From a virus, in the IMG/VR virus record IMGVR_UViG_3300008113_002489, positions 1-21,870 of that record: a stretch of 21,870 nucleotides of DNA; one strand, given 5' to 3'. Made by a program: the position numbers and the translations under genes. The notes below the pieces were generated by a model, which was not told where the DNA came from, did not search any database, and was given only the letters and a program-made list of their open reading frames with translations. Position 1 is the stretch's first letter. Every line of letters starts with the position of its first letter. Below, in pieces: positions 18,029-21,870 of this stretch.

Positions 18029-18036
18029 TATTTATA
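18029..18036 (-). promoter_or_regulatory. T4-type late promoter of the baseplate operon
   Basis: On the minus strand this reads TATAAATA, an exact match to the T4 late promoter box recognised by the gp55 sigma factor with the gp33/gp45 activators. It lies between the stop of the 80-aa gene and gp25, with the gp25 ATG 20 nt downstream. It would drive gp25, gp6, gp7-like and gp8-like as late genes. Confidence 0.8.
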
Positions 18037-18038
18037 TC

Positions 18039-18281
18039 CTATTTCCAAGGTGAACCATATGTTGGTTCAGTACCATAACCCCAATCATCGTAATCCTCAT
18101 CATTACGAATTTTTTCATGAAGTTCTGTCTGTTTTTTCAAATCGTGTTTTGGTGCAGAATCGTGCATAACCTCTTGAATAATTCTTTGAGGTGGTGTTGA
18201 GTCATAATCCGTGATGAGTCTTGCGGTTCCCCACATTTCTCTCATGTAATTTTGATCTCTATCTACTGGCAAATTAGACAT
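18039..18281 (-). CDS. Conserved hypothetical cyanophage protein, 80 aa
   Basis: 80 aa, hydrophilic and rich in Asp, Glu and Lys, with no membrane segment. It begins MSNLPVDRDQNYMREMWGTA and ends DDWGYGTEPTYGSPWK. ATG at 18281 is preceded by a good ribosome binding site (AGGAGC), part of which belongs to a perfect 8-bp hairpin stem at 18290-18311. It sits between speD and gp25 and stops just before the gp25 late promoter. I do not recognise a domain. Its composition fits a small soluble phage protein and its function is unknown. Confidence 0.75.
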   Translation of the reverse strand: MSNLPVDRDQNYMREMWGTARLITDYDSTPPQRIIQEVMHDSAPKHDLKKQTELHEKIRNDEDYDDWGYGTEPTYGSPWK

Positions 18282-18289
18282 TTTAGCTC

Positions 18290-18311
18290 CTGTTTTAAAT
18301 GAATAAAACAG
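18290..18311 (-). promoter_or_regulatory. Perfect hairpin abutting the ribosome binding site of the 80-aa gene
   Basis: CTGTTTTA and TAAAACAG form a perfect 8-bp inverted repeat around a 6-nt loop. In the minus-strand mRNA the last base of the stem is the first G of the GGAG ribosome binding site, 4 nt before which the stem closes. It lacks a following U-run, so translational control or RNA processing is more likely than termination. Confidence 0.5.
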
Positions 18312-18321
18312 AACTTTTATA

Positions 18322-18341
18322 AAGGAGGTTGCTATCTCCTT
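18322..18341 (-). terminator. Terminator-like hairpin after speD
   Basis: AAGGAG(G) and (T)CTCCTT pair around TTGCTA, giving six Watson-Crick pairs plus a wobble pair, 8 nt after the speD stop. The minus-strand RNA continues with UUAUAAAAGUU, only moderately U-rich, so it may be a weak terminator or an intercistronic stability element. A second hairpin follows immediately. Confidence 0.45.
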
Positions 18342-18349
18342 ACTTCTAT

Positions 18350-18676
18350 TTAACGATCAACCTCACGCAGAGAATATGAGTCGGAATTGAGGTATTTTAA
18401 GATTTCTAGGGCAATAAGGCGAGGATTTCCTTCTCCACAAGTGTATACATCCACTGCCAAACAACCGTTTTCTGGCCAAGTATGACATGAAACATGACTT
18501 TCAGAGAGTGCAATGACAACTGTACACCCTTGTGGAATAAAACAATGGGCAAATGTGTTCAAAATTGTCATTTTAGCACGTTGAATACCTCTAATCATGA
18601 CGTTTTGTAGCGATTCTACGTCATTAATCAGGTCAAAATCCACATCGTACACCTCTAGGAGCAGGTGTTTGCCCAT
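18350..18676 (-). CDS. speD: S-adenosylmethionine decarboxylase proenzyme (SpeD)
   Basis: 108 aa from the ATG at 18676. The enzyme decarboxylates S-adenosylmethionine to supply aminopropyl groups for spermidine synthesis; the proenzyme self-cleaves to generate a pyruvoyl cofactor. The sequence has MGKHLLLEVYDVD at the N-terminus and LSESHVSCHTWPENG in the middle. The cleavage pair is E59-S60, with H65 and C80 in VYTCG as the processing and catalytic residues, close to the S63/H68/C83 layout of the Thermotoga enzyme. I prefer the ATG to an upstream TTG (18706), because the family begins at this point and the TTG lies at the expected transcription start of the late promoter. A recurrent host-derived metabolic gene in T4-like cyanophages, here intact and just upstream of the baseplate operon. 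Confidence 0.92.
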   Translation of the reverse strand: MGKHLLLEVYDVDFDLINDVESLQNVMIRGIQRAKMTILNTFAHCFIPQGCTVVIALSESHVSCHTWPENGCLAVDVYTCGEGNPRLIALEILKYLNSDSYSLREVDR

Positions 18677-18712
18677 TGAAAACTGTTCCAAGTCAATTTT
18701 TAGCAAAAAATG

Positions 18713-18720
18713 TATTTATT
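18713..18720 (-). promoter_or_regulatory. T4-type late promoter before speD (one mismatch)
   Basis: The minus strand reads AATAAATA, one base from the T4 late box TATAAATA. It overlaps the stop of the 211-aa gene and lies 36 nt upstream of the speD ATG, so speD and the 80-aa gene could be expressed late. Confidence 0.5.
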
Positions 18721-19351
18721 TTTGTTCTAGATCAGTAATTTCGTACATGTAGTGCTCTGAAGTTTCAATTTTTCGCTTATTTTCTACAGAGTAGACCGTC
18801 ATGTCAATCTCATAACCTGGATTTTTACTAATTCTGTTAAAAGTCCAGGCATTATCATACCAAATAATGCGATTATTTGGATAGGCATAGTAATTTCCAG
18901 TTTCTACCTTAAACAAATGGGCACATTTATGTTCTGGAGTCTCTGAAAAATTAAGATCTGGTATTCCTTTATTTTCCCAGGACCAGTCAAGAGTGAACAT
19001 ATAACTCCCAATTACCTTTTTTCCATCTGGACGAATAAGTTCTGCCTGTAAACCAGCAAGACGAGCACGCTTTTGTACATCAATATAAGGAGAAAAGCAG
19101 TCCCAGTAAATAATATCTTCTAATGGTTCAATGGGAGCATCTGGTTTCCAGCAAAAAGCGTGAAGAGGACGCCGAGTCCAATTCACGCCATTTTCAAGAA
19201 ATGCCTCAAACAGAGGAACTCTTTTTTCAATACTTGCCACCGAATGTACATCACATTTGGTCACTTCACCATGTCCTTTTTGGTGATTAAACAAAAACTC
19301 ATTACGAATGTAACAAGACCAATCTGGTAGACTATGGTTTAAGTATGCCAT
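18716..19351 (-). CDS. Conserved hypothetical cyanophage protein, 211 aa
   Basis: 211 aa, soluble, unusually rich in aromatic residues (for example LPDWSCYIRNEF near the start and IIWYDNAWTFNR near residues 162-173). No signal peptide or membrane helix is visible, and I cannot assign a catalytic motif. ATG at 19351 has a purine-rich ribosome binding site (GGGGAAAGG) inside the end of the 51-aa gene, 3 nt away. It shares the run of accessory genes with the glycosyltransferase-like protein and speD. I place it with uncharacterised proteins of T4-like cyanophages on context and general appearance; no function is proposed. Confidence 0.75.
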   Translation of the reverse strand: MAYLNHSLPDWSCYIRNEFLFNHQKGHGEVTKCDVHSVASIEKRVPLFEAFLENGVNWTRRPLHAFCWKPDAPIEPLEDIIYWDCFSPYIDVQKRARLAGLQAELIRPDGKKVIGSYMFTLDWSWENKGIPDLNFSETPEHKCAHLFKVETGNYYAYPNNRIIWYDNAWTFNRISKNPGYEIDMTVYSVENKRKIETSEHYMYEITDLEQK

Positions 19352-19354
19352 TGA

Positions 19355-19510
19355 TTAACCTTTCCCCTGACCTCTATATTTTTTACGAGCCGAGTTACGA
19401 GACGAAGCGGCATATTTGGTTCCCATACCATCTCCTTGACGAGACTTTTTAGGAGGTCCAGGAATATAAGAACTGTTCTTGTTCAGACCACCTTTTGCTT
19501 TTGCTGCCAT
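19355..19510 (-). CDS. Small basic conserved cyanophage protein, 51 aa
   Basis: 51 aa, found by reading the gap between two larger genes. It starts MAAKAKGGLNKNSSYIPGPP and ends with a basic RKKYRGQGKG tail. The ribosome binding site is GGAG, about 9 nt before the ATG. Its first 28 nt overlap the end of the 64-aa gene, and it stops 3 nt before the 211-aa gene. Very rich in Lys, Arg, Ser and Gly, and short, it suggests a nucleic-acid-binding or virion-associated peptide, but that is inference. From memory, similar KGGL-K-S-YIPGPP proteins recur in T4-like cyanophages; no function is established to my knowledge. Confidence 0.78.
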   Translation of the reverse strand: MAAKAKGGLNKNSSYIPGPPKKSRQGDGMGTKYAASSRNSARKKYRGQGKG

Positions 19511-19677
19511 ACATTTTTCTCCAATAAAATTTCAGTTTCAAGATCTTCAGGTCGTGGAGAACCTGTCTGATAGTACTCTATTGACAGATCCTCCATGACA
19601 TTGAAATATTCTTCCTCTGTAAGACTTGAATAGATTCTTCTCCCCTTACAGAGAATATTATAGTGTTGGTTAGACAT
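19483..19677 (-). CDS. Small conserved hypothetical protein, 64 aa
   Basis: 64 aa from the ATG at 19677, which overlaps the glycosyltransferase-like stop as TGATG; this implies translational coupling. An in-frame TTG one codon upstream is less likely. AAGAG lies about 8 nt before the ATG. The protein is acidic in the middle (LTEEEYFNVMEDLSIEYYQT, then PRPEDLETEILLEKN) with a short basic C-terminus, and is probably helical. There is no recognised domain. The following 51-aa gene starts inside its last codons. Confidence 0.72.
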   Translation of the reverse strand: MSNQHYNILCKGRRIYSSLTEEEYFNVMEDLSIEYYQTGSPRPEDLETEILLEKNVWQQKQKVV

Positions 19678-20429
19678 CAAATAACTCTTGTTTTTTCGTG
19701 ACCGACTCTGATACGAGGGTCACACCAAATTTCAAAGCCTGCTTCCTTTGCGTCCAAACAGAATGATACATCTTCTCCACACATGTCCTGAACTTCACCA
19801 GACTCAAAAACTTGCATCTTTGGAGCAAACCAAGGATACTTCATGTCCTTATTCTCAAAGACTCCGTTTTTAATCAGAAGCCATCCAAATCCAGTGTAAT
19901 CAACAGTGAATGGTTTACGACGCTTTTGAATACTATCAATGGTTTCATGGTTCATGACTCCACCATTATTACGGAAGTCATCTTCTTCTAACCAATGAGC
20001 AACAGAAGTTGTTCTACCATCTTCTGTACAATACCAACCAGCGGCAATATCCTTTTCCATCAGAACCAATTGCCAGAACTTTTCAGTATTGAATACAATA
20101 TCACTATCAATCCAAAGTTGCCAGTCATACTTCAGTTTTCCGTCCCAGGGAATCTGATCTGGTCCACGAAGTACATTTGCTCCAAGACACTTACAACGGG
20201 CAAAATTAACCATTGAAGAATAATCTTGCGAGATTTGGATACTTGCGCCAGCTTGTACCAAGTCAAAGCAAAGTTGTACAAAATTCTTTAGATAAGTATA
20301 TGAAACTCCTCTACCAGGCAAACAGAATACAATGGTCTTTCCTTTTACCATTTCGCGGGCTAGACTATAGTCCCATTCTTGTTCCTGTACAGTAGGTGCG
20401 TTTGCTTTTACAGTGAATCCTTTAGCCAT
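19677..20429 (-). CDS. GT-A-fold glycosyltransferase-like protein
   Basis: 250 aa. The arrangement fits a GT-A (GT2-like) nucleotide-sugar transferase: an N-terminal beta strand KTIVFCLPGRG (31-41), a helix and strand with an ASIQISQDYSSM region, then WQLWIDSDIVF (103-113), where DSD is the probable metal-binding DxD motif. Further on, TGFGWLLIKNGVF (179-191) and GEDVSFCLDAKEAGFEIWCDP (218-238) look like the acceptor-side and general-base segment, and RVGHEK near the end resembles the usual terminal His motif. Cyanophages carry such proteins; the acceptor (virion glycan, DNA modification or host surface) cannot be told from the sequence. The ATG at 20429 lacks a strong ribosome binding site. 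It is first in a coupled string with the 64-aa and 51-aa genes. Confidence 0.78.
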   Translation of the reverse strand: MAKGFTVKANAPTVQEQEWDYSLAREMVKGKTIVFCLPGRGVSYTYLKNFVQLCFDLVQAGASIQISQDYSSMVNFARCKCLGANVLRGPDQIPWDGKLKYDWQLWIDSDIVFNTEKFWQLVLMEKDIAAGWYCTEDGRTTSVAHWLEEDDFRNNGGVMNHETIDSIQKRRKPFTVDYTGFGWLLIKNGVFENKDMKYPWFAPKMQVFESGEVQDMCGEDVSFCLDAKEAGFEIWCDPRIRVGHEKTRVI

Positions 20430-20477
20430 AATAGAATGCGTTTACATCAACATCATACATCACTATGTAGTCCTTCG

Positions 20478-20657
20478 TCAAGTGTCCTCTTTTACCTCTG
20501 TGATTACAATACAGTCTCCATCTACTTCCATGTTTACTGTGGTGCCTTCGTACCATCCAAAATCATTTAGAATCCATTCTGGGATCGTTACATAATATTC
20601 ACCAGTTATTGGATCAACCTCTACAGTCGTAAAATTTTCTCCGGGATTTTTTTTCAT
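20478..20657 (-). CDS. AbrB/MazE-like swapped-hairpin small protein
   Basis: 59 aa from the ATG at 20657 (MKKNPGENFTTVEVDP). GEYYVTIPEWILNDFGWYEG followed by VNMEVDGDCIVITE has the pattern of a SpoVT/AbrB/MazE domain (compare GRVTIP...LGL..GD.VE.E...D.IVI). Such domains bind DNA as swapped dimers and act as regulators or antitoxins. No toxin partner lies next to it in the AT-rich part. A longer reading to 20723 would add 22 residues of unrelated sequence that extends into the composition switch, so I prefer the internal ATG. There is no strong Shine-Dalgarno sequence. It is the last clearly phage-like gene before the GC-rich stretch. Confidence 0.75.
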   Translation of the reverse strand: MKKNPGENFTTVEVDPITGEYYVTIPEWILNDFGWYEGTTVNMEVDGDCIVITEVKEDT

Positions 20658-20818
20658 TTTGAGACTATGAATTATGTTTTTTGTTTTATATATGACTTTA
20701 TAGTTCTCTCGCGTCCGTAACACTTTGTAGGTTACAGGGACCCAGTGGTTTTATATACGGGGGCGACCCCCGAACCGCATAAGAACGGGGGCACTGCTGG
20801 GTCACGAACGAACAGGGG
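20658..20818. other. Intergenic stretch with G/C hairpin, no gene
   Basis: This gap of about 160 bases contains the composition switch, a GTAAC-N9-GTTAC inverted repeat near 20716-20734, and a GGGGG-CGA-CCCCC hairpin at 20759-20771. An acgggggc direct repeat follows about 28 bases on. I see no convincing coding frame. The hairpin could end transcription from the 60-aa gene, although no U-run follows. Confidence 0.4.
20700..20760. other. Abrupt AT-rich to GC-rich composition boundary
   Basis: To the left is AT-rich phage coding DNA (runs such as ttttttttcattttgag), and to the right is GC-rich DNA with G/C tracts. A 10-bp direct repeat gttttatata occurs on both sides (20683-20692 and 20748-20757). 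There is no tRNA or integrase gene here. It could be a junction of two sources or the edge of an acquired segment. Confidence 0.65.
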
Positions 20819-21001
20819 TCACCAGGTAGGCAGTGCCTCCTGTGCCTCATCACGCCAGACATCAGCGAACTGACCAGCGATGGCATAGGCAGAGATGCCC
20901 AACTGGGGCTGAAGGCGCGACCCCATGGCGGAGTCATCATTGCCACGGGCAGTCCAAACGATCTGACGGGTACGGAGGTCGGAAGACTGGGAGAGGATCA
21001 T
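20819..21001 (-). CDS. Hypothetical protein, 60 aa, in GC-rich stretch
   Basis: 60 aa from the ATG at 21001, beginning MILSQSSDLRTRQIVWTARG and ending DVWRDEAQEALPTW. A longer frame reaches 21067, but the ATG at 21001 is favoured because a TACAAT promoter-like box lies 24 nt upstream of it, inside the longer version. There is no Shine-Dalgarno sequence, which is common for cyanobacterial genes. Predicted soluble and mainly helical; no domain recognised. It follows the HicA-like gene in the same direction but seems to have its own promoter. Confidence 0.55.
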   Translation of the reverse strand: MILSQSSDLRTRQIVWTARGNDDSAMGSRLQPQLGISAYAIAGQFADVWRDEAQEALPTW

Positions 21002-21009
21002 GGGGGTCC

Positions 21010-21040
21010 GTTGCGGATGAGAGTATTGTAGCAGATCAGG
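21010..21040 (-). promoter_or_regulatory. Promoter-like box of the 60-aa gene, copy 1 of a repeated element
   Basis: On the minus strand CCTGATCTGCTACAATAC precedes the 60-aa gene. TACAAT (21025-21030) is a good sigma70 -10 hexamer; no clear -35 is present. The upstream CTGATC carries the stop codon of the HicA-like gene. It is nearly identical to the element at 21728-21758, including the following CGCAAC. Confidence 0.55.
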
Positions 21041-21257
21041 ACGCTTTGGCGGCGAGCATGGCGGCATGAAATTTTAGAAATTCATGGGACATGCCAGGGG
21101 AGAGAGTGGGTCGTCCTTTGCTGCCATGGGTGGGAAGGTGGAAGGTCTGGGGTAGGTTCGGGTGGGTCACTTTGTCGTGACTGCCACCCGACCGAATGAC
21201 GCCGCCTGCCTTTTGAATCAAGCGGCGGGCGTCACGAACTTTGATCGGGGATGCCAT
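21036..21257 (-). CDS. HicA-like mRNA interferase toxin
   Basis: 73 aa. HicA toxins are small double-stranded-RNA-binding-fold ribonucleases that cut mRNA and are blocked by HicB. The order here fits: an N-terminal helix (IKVRDARRLIQKAGGV, residues 5-20), a first strand ending in the GSHDKVTHP motif (25-33) with the expected catalytic His in GSH, and a second strand TFHLPTHGS (38-46). The C-terminal part (PTLSPGMSHEFLKFHAAM) is longer than in typical HicA and only loosely matches the final helix. ATG at 21257, 9 nt after a 45-aa acidic ORF. No HicB homologue is visible in the window. The fold assignment is from motif reading only; a degenerate or non-toxic relative is possible. Confidence 0.62.
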   Translation of the reverse strand: MASPIKVRDARRLIQKAGGVIRSGGSHDKVTHPNLPQTFHLPTHGSKGRPTLSPGMSHEFLKFHAAMLAAKAS

Positions 21258-21261
21258 GGCG

Positions 21262-21267
21262 GTATCC
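21262..21267 (-). promoter_or_regulatory. Possible -10 box of the HicA-like gene
   Basis: ATCTGGTAGGATAC, ending about 6 nt before the HicA-like ATG, matches 11 of 14 bases of ATCTGCTACAATAC in the neighbouring promoter-like elements. The hexamer would be TAGGAT. If used, it would give an almost leaderless toxin transcript starting inside the gene. It overlaps the stop of the 45-aa ORF. Confidence 0.3.
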
Positions 21268-21404
21268 TACCAGATGATGGGGGTTCCGTCAAAGTCGGTG
21301 GCGGTGCCTTCCTGTTCATCGGTGGCGATGCTCTCCAGGATCTCCAGGAGTTGAGCACCGGTGTCGGCACGATTCAGGAGGGCGGTAGCGAGGTCGTGGG
21401 TCAT
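21267..21404 (-). CDS. Acidic 45-aa ORF upstream of the HicA-like gene
   Basis: 45 aa, read directly from the sequence: MTHDLATALLNRADTGAQLL at the start and DFDGTPIIW at the end, TAG stop at 21267-21269. Strongly acidic (nine Asp/Glu against one Arg). ATG at 21404 lies 22 nt after a TATACT -10 box. It precedes the HicA-like gene by 9 nt in the same direction. It is not HicB-like by any motif I can see. It resembles, from memory, small cyanobacterial proteins that begin with a LL..G..G..LL..L pattern and end in an aromatic residue. A role as partner of the toxin is inference from layout. Confidence 0.6.
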   Translation of the reverse strand: MTHDLATALLNRADTGAQLLEILESIATDEQEGTATDFDGTPIIW

Positions 21405-21426
21405 GGTGTTGTGTGTTGACTGAATC

Positions 21427-21432
21427 AGTATA
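21427..21432 (-). promoter_or_regulatory. -10 box before the 45-aa ORF
   Basis: On the minus strand CCTGACCCCTTATACTG contains TATACT as a sigma70-like -10 hexamer, again preceded by CCTGACC as in the two other promoter-like elements nearby. No -35 is evident. Confidence 0.45.
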
Positions 21433-21443
21433 AGGGGTCAGGT

Positions 21444-21461
21444 GGGGGGTTCTGTCCCCCC
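21444..21461 (-). terminator. G6/C6 hairpin after the 83-aa gene
   Basis: GGGGGG and CCCCCC pair perfectly around TTCTGT, 9 nt beyond the stop of the 83-aa gene and just before the promoter of the 45-aa ORF. No U-run follows, so it is a candidate terminator or insulating hairpin only. Confidence 0.4.
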
Positions 21462-21470
21462 TGTGCCAGT

Positions 21471-21722
21471 TCAGAAATCGGCCAGCATTTCATCCAGGGC
21501 GTCGGTGTCAATGGTAGGGTCCATCCAGCGAGCGCCGTCAGGGGTCATCTGCCCGAACTGAGATTCCAGGCGGGGGATCAGGCGATCGTAGGAGTCATAC
21601 TGACGGGCGACCTTGTAAAGGGTCTCATCGTTGCCCAACCACAGGGCGACATTCCAGGTTGCCCAGTTTGCCCATCCGTTGTAGGTTTCGGTTTCGGGGA
21701 TCATGGAGGTGAGAGCGTTCAT
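21471..21722 (-). CDS. NGWxNxxTW-type small protein (DUF7249-like)
   Basis: 83 aa. After a short leader, residues 14-33 read YNGWANWATWNVALWLGNDE, the hallmark of a small protein family found in phages, cyanobacteria and haloarchaea (DUF7249 by my recollection); its function is unknown. The rest (ETLYKVARQY, then an acidic DALDEMLADF end) is soluble and helical in appearance. ATG at 21722 lies 20 nt after a TACAAT box at 21743-21748. There is no Shine-Dalgarno sequence. The gene is GC-rich, unlike the phage genes to the left, and is followed by a G6/C6 hairpin. Confidence 0.68.
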   Translation of the reverse strand: MNALTSMIPETETYNGWANWATWNVALWLGNDETLYKVARQYDSYDRLIPRLESQFGQMTPDGARWMDPTIDTDALDEMLADF

Positions 21723-21727
21723 GGGTG

Positions 21728-21758
21728 GTTGCGTGTGAGTGTATTGTAGCAGGTCAGG
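21728..21758 (-). promoter_or_regulatory. Promoter-like box of the 83-aa gene, copy 2 of a repeated element
   Basis: CCTGACCTGCTACAATAC lies in the 39-base gap between the partial membrane protein and the 83-aa gene. TACAAT (21743-21748) is the -10. It differs from the copy before the 60-aa gene at only a few bases and shares the downstream CGCAAC. Confidence 0.55.
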
Positions 21759-21761
21759 GGG

Positions 21762-21870
21762 TCAGTCCCACCATCCGTTGCGGGTGTTGACCTTCATGCC
21801 CAAGGCGGCACACATCATGGGGAAACCGATGGCGACGATCATCAGGAGAGCGGCAGCAAGGTAGTGATTC
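21762..21870 (-). CDS. Small membrane protein, partial (5' end outside window)
   Basis: The last 36 codons of a minus-strand frame end with TGA at 21762. The visible part is a hydrophobic helix (YLAAALLMIVAIGFPMMCAA) followed by LGMKVNTRNGWWD, consistent with a single-pass or small membrane protein. The start is beyond the window. GC-rich like its neighbours. No family is assigned. Confidence 0.55.
   Translation of the reverse strand, partial: NHYLAAALLMIVAIGFPMMCAALGMKVNTRNGWWD

Noticed and set aside
20683-20704. Late promoter before the AbrB-like gene (TATATAAAAC, CTATAAAG)
   Set aside because: Each differs from TATAAATA at several positions, and the local AT content makes such matches likely by chance.
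20700-20800. tRNA gene or attachment site at the composition boundary
   Set aside because: No cloverleaf or tRNA 3' end can be drawn; only a short 10-bp direct repeat and small hairpins are present, and no integrase is visible.
20698-21069. Overlapping 78-82 codon frames on both strands in the GC-rich stretch
   Set aside because: High GC opens long chance frames. The frame with a promoter box and a sensible start is the 60-aa ORF at 20819-21001.

Overview
The first ~20.7 kb is AT-rich, coded entirely on the minus strand, and reads as the baseplate region of a T4-like cyanomyovirus (a phage of marine Synechococcus or Prochlorococcus). I recognise gp25, gp6, a very large gp7-like wedge protein, a gp8-like protein and a DUF4815-type structural protein. 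Just upstream in transcription order is a cyanophage-style accessory cluster: an AbrB-like protein, a GT-A-fold glycosyltransferase-like protein, small conserved phage proteins and a SpeD-type S-adenosylmethionine decarboxylase. Two T4-late-type promoter boxes (TATAAATA before gp25, AATAAATA before speD) support this assignment.

Layout, in transcription order (right to left). From 21870 to about 20.76 kb lies a GC-rich stretch with five small genes: a partial membrane protein, an NGWxNxxTW-type protein, a 45-aa acidic ORF, a HicA-like toxin and a 60-aa ORF. Several carry near-identical promoter-like boxes around TACAAT. Near 20.70-20.76 kb the composition switches abruptly to AT-rich phage DNA: AbrB-like, glycosyltransferase-like, 64 aa, 51 aa, 211 aa, speD, 80 aa, then gp25, gp6, gp7-like (now three reading frames), gp8-like, and a DUF4815 protein that runs off the left edge.

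The most notable features are three breaks inside or at the end of the gp7-like gene (near 10.88, 8.79 and 4.48 kb). At each one the reading frame moves to -1, and segments I would expect from cyanophage homologues are absent. The middle and C-terminal pieces have no credible start codon. This looks like one megaprotein gene with out-of-frame deletions, real or created during amplification or assembly. Together with the sharp GC jump, it leaves two readings: a chimeric or error-bearing contig, or a decaying T4-like phage segment next to host-like or other-phage DNA. Read-level data would decide.

Functionally, gp25, gp6, gp7-like and gp8-like proteins build the baseplate wedge, and the DUF4815 protein is an associated virion component. 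SpeD is a host-derived metabolic gene for polyamine synthesis. The GC-rich cluster resembles a small-gene accessory region with a possible toxin-antitoxin pair. I saw no tRNA, rRNA, CRISPR array or insertion sequence.
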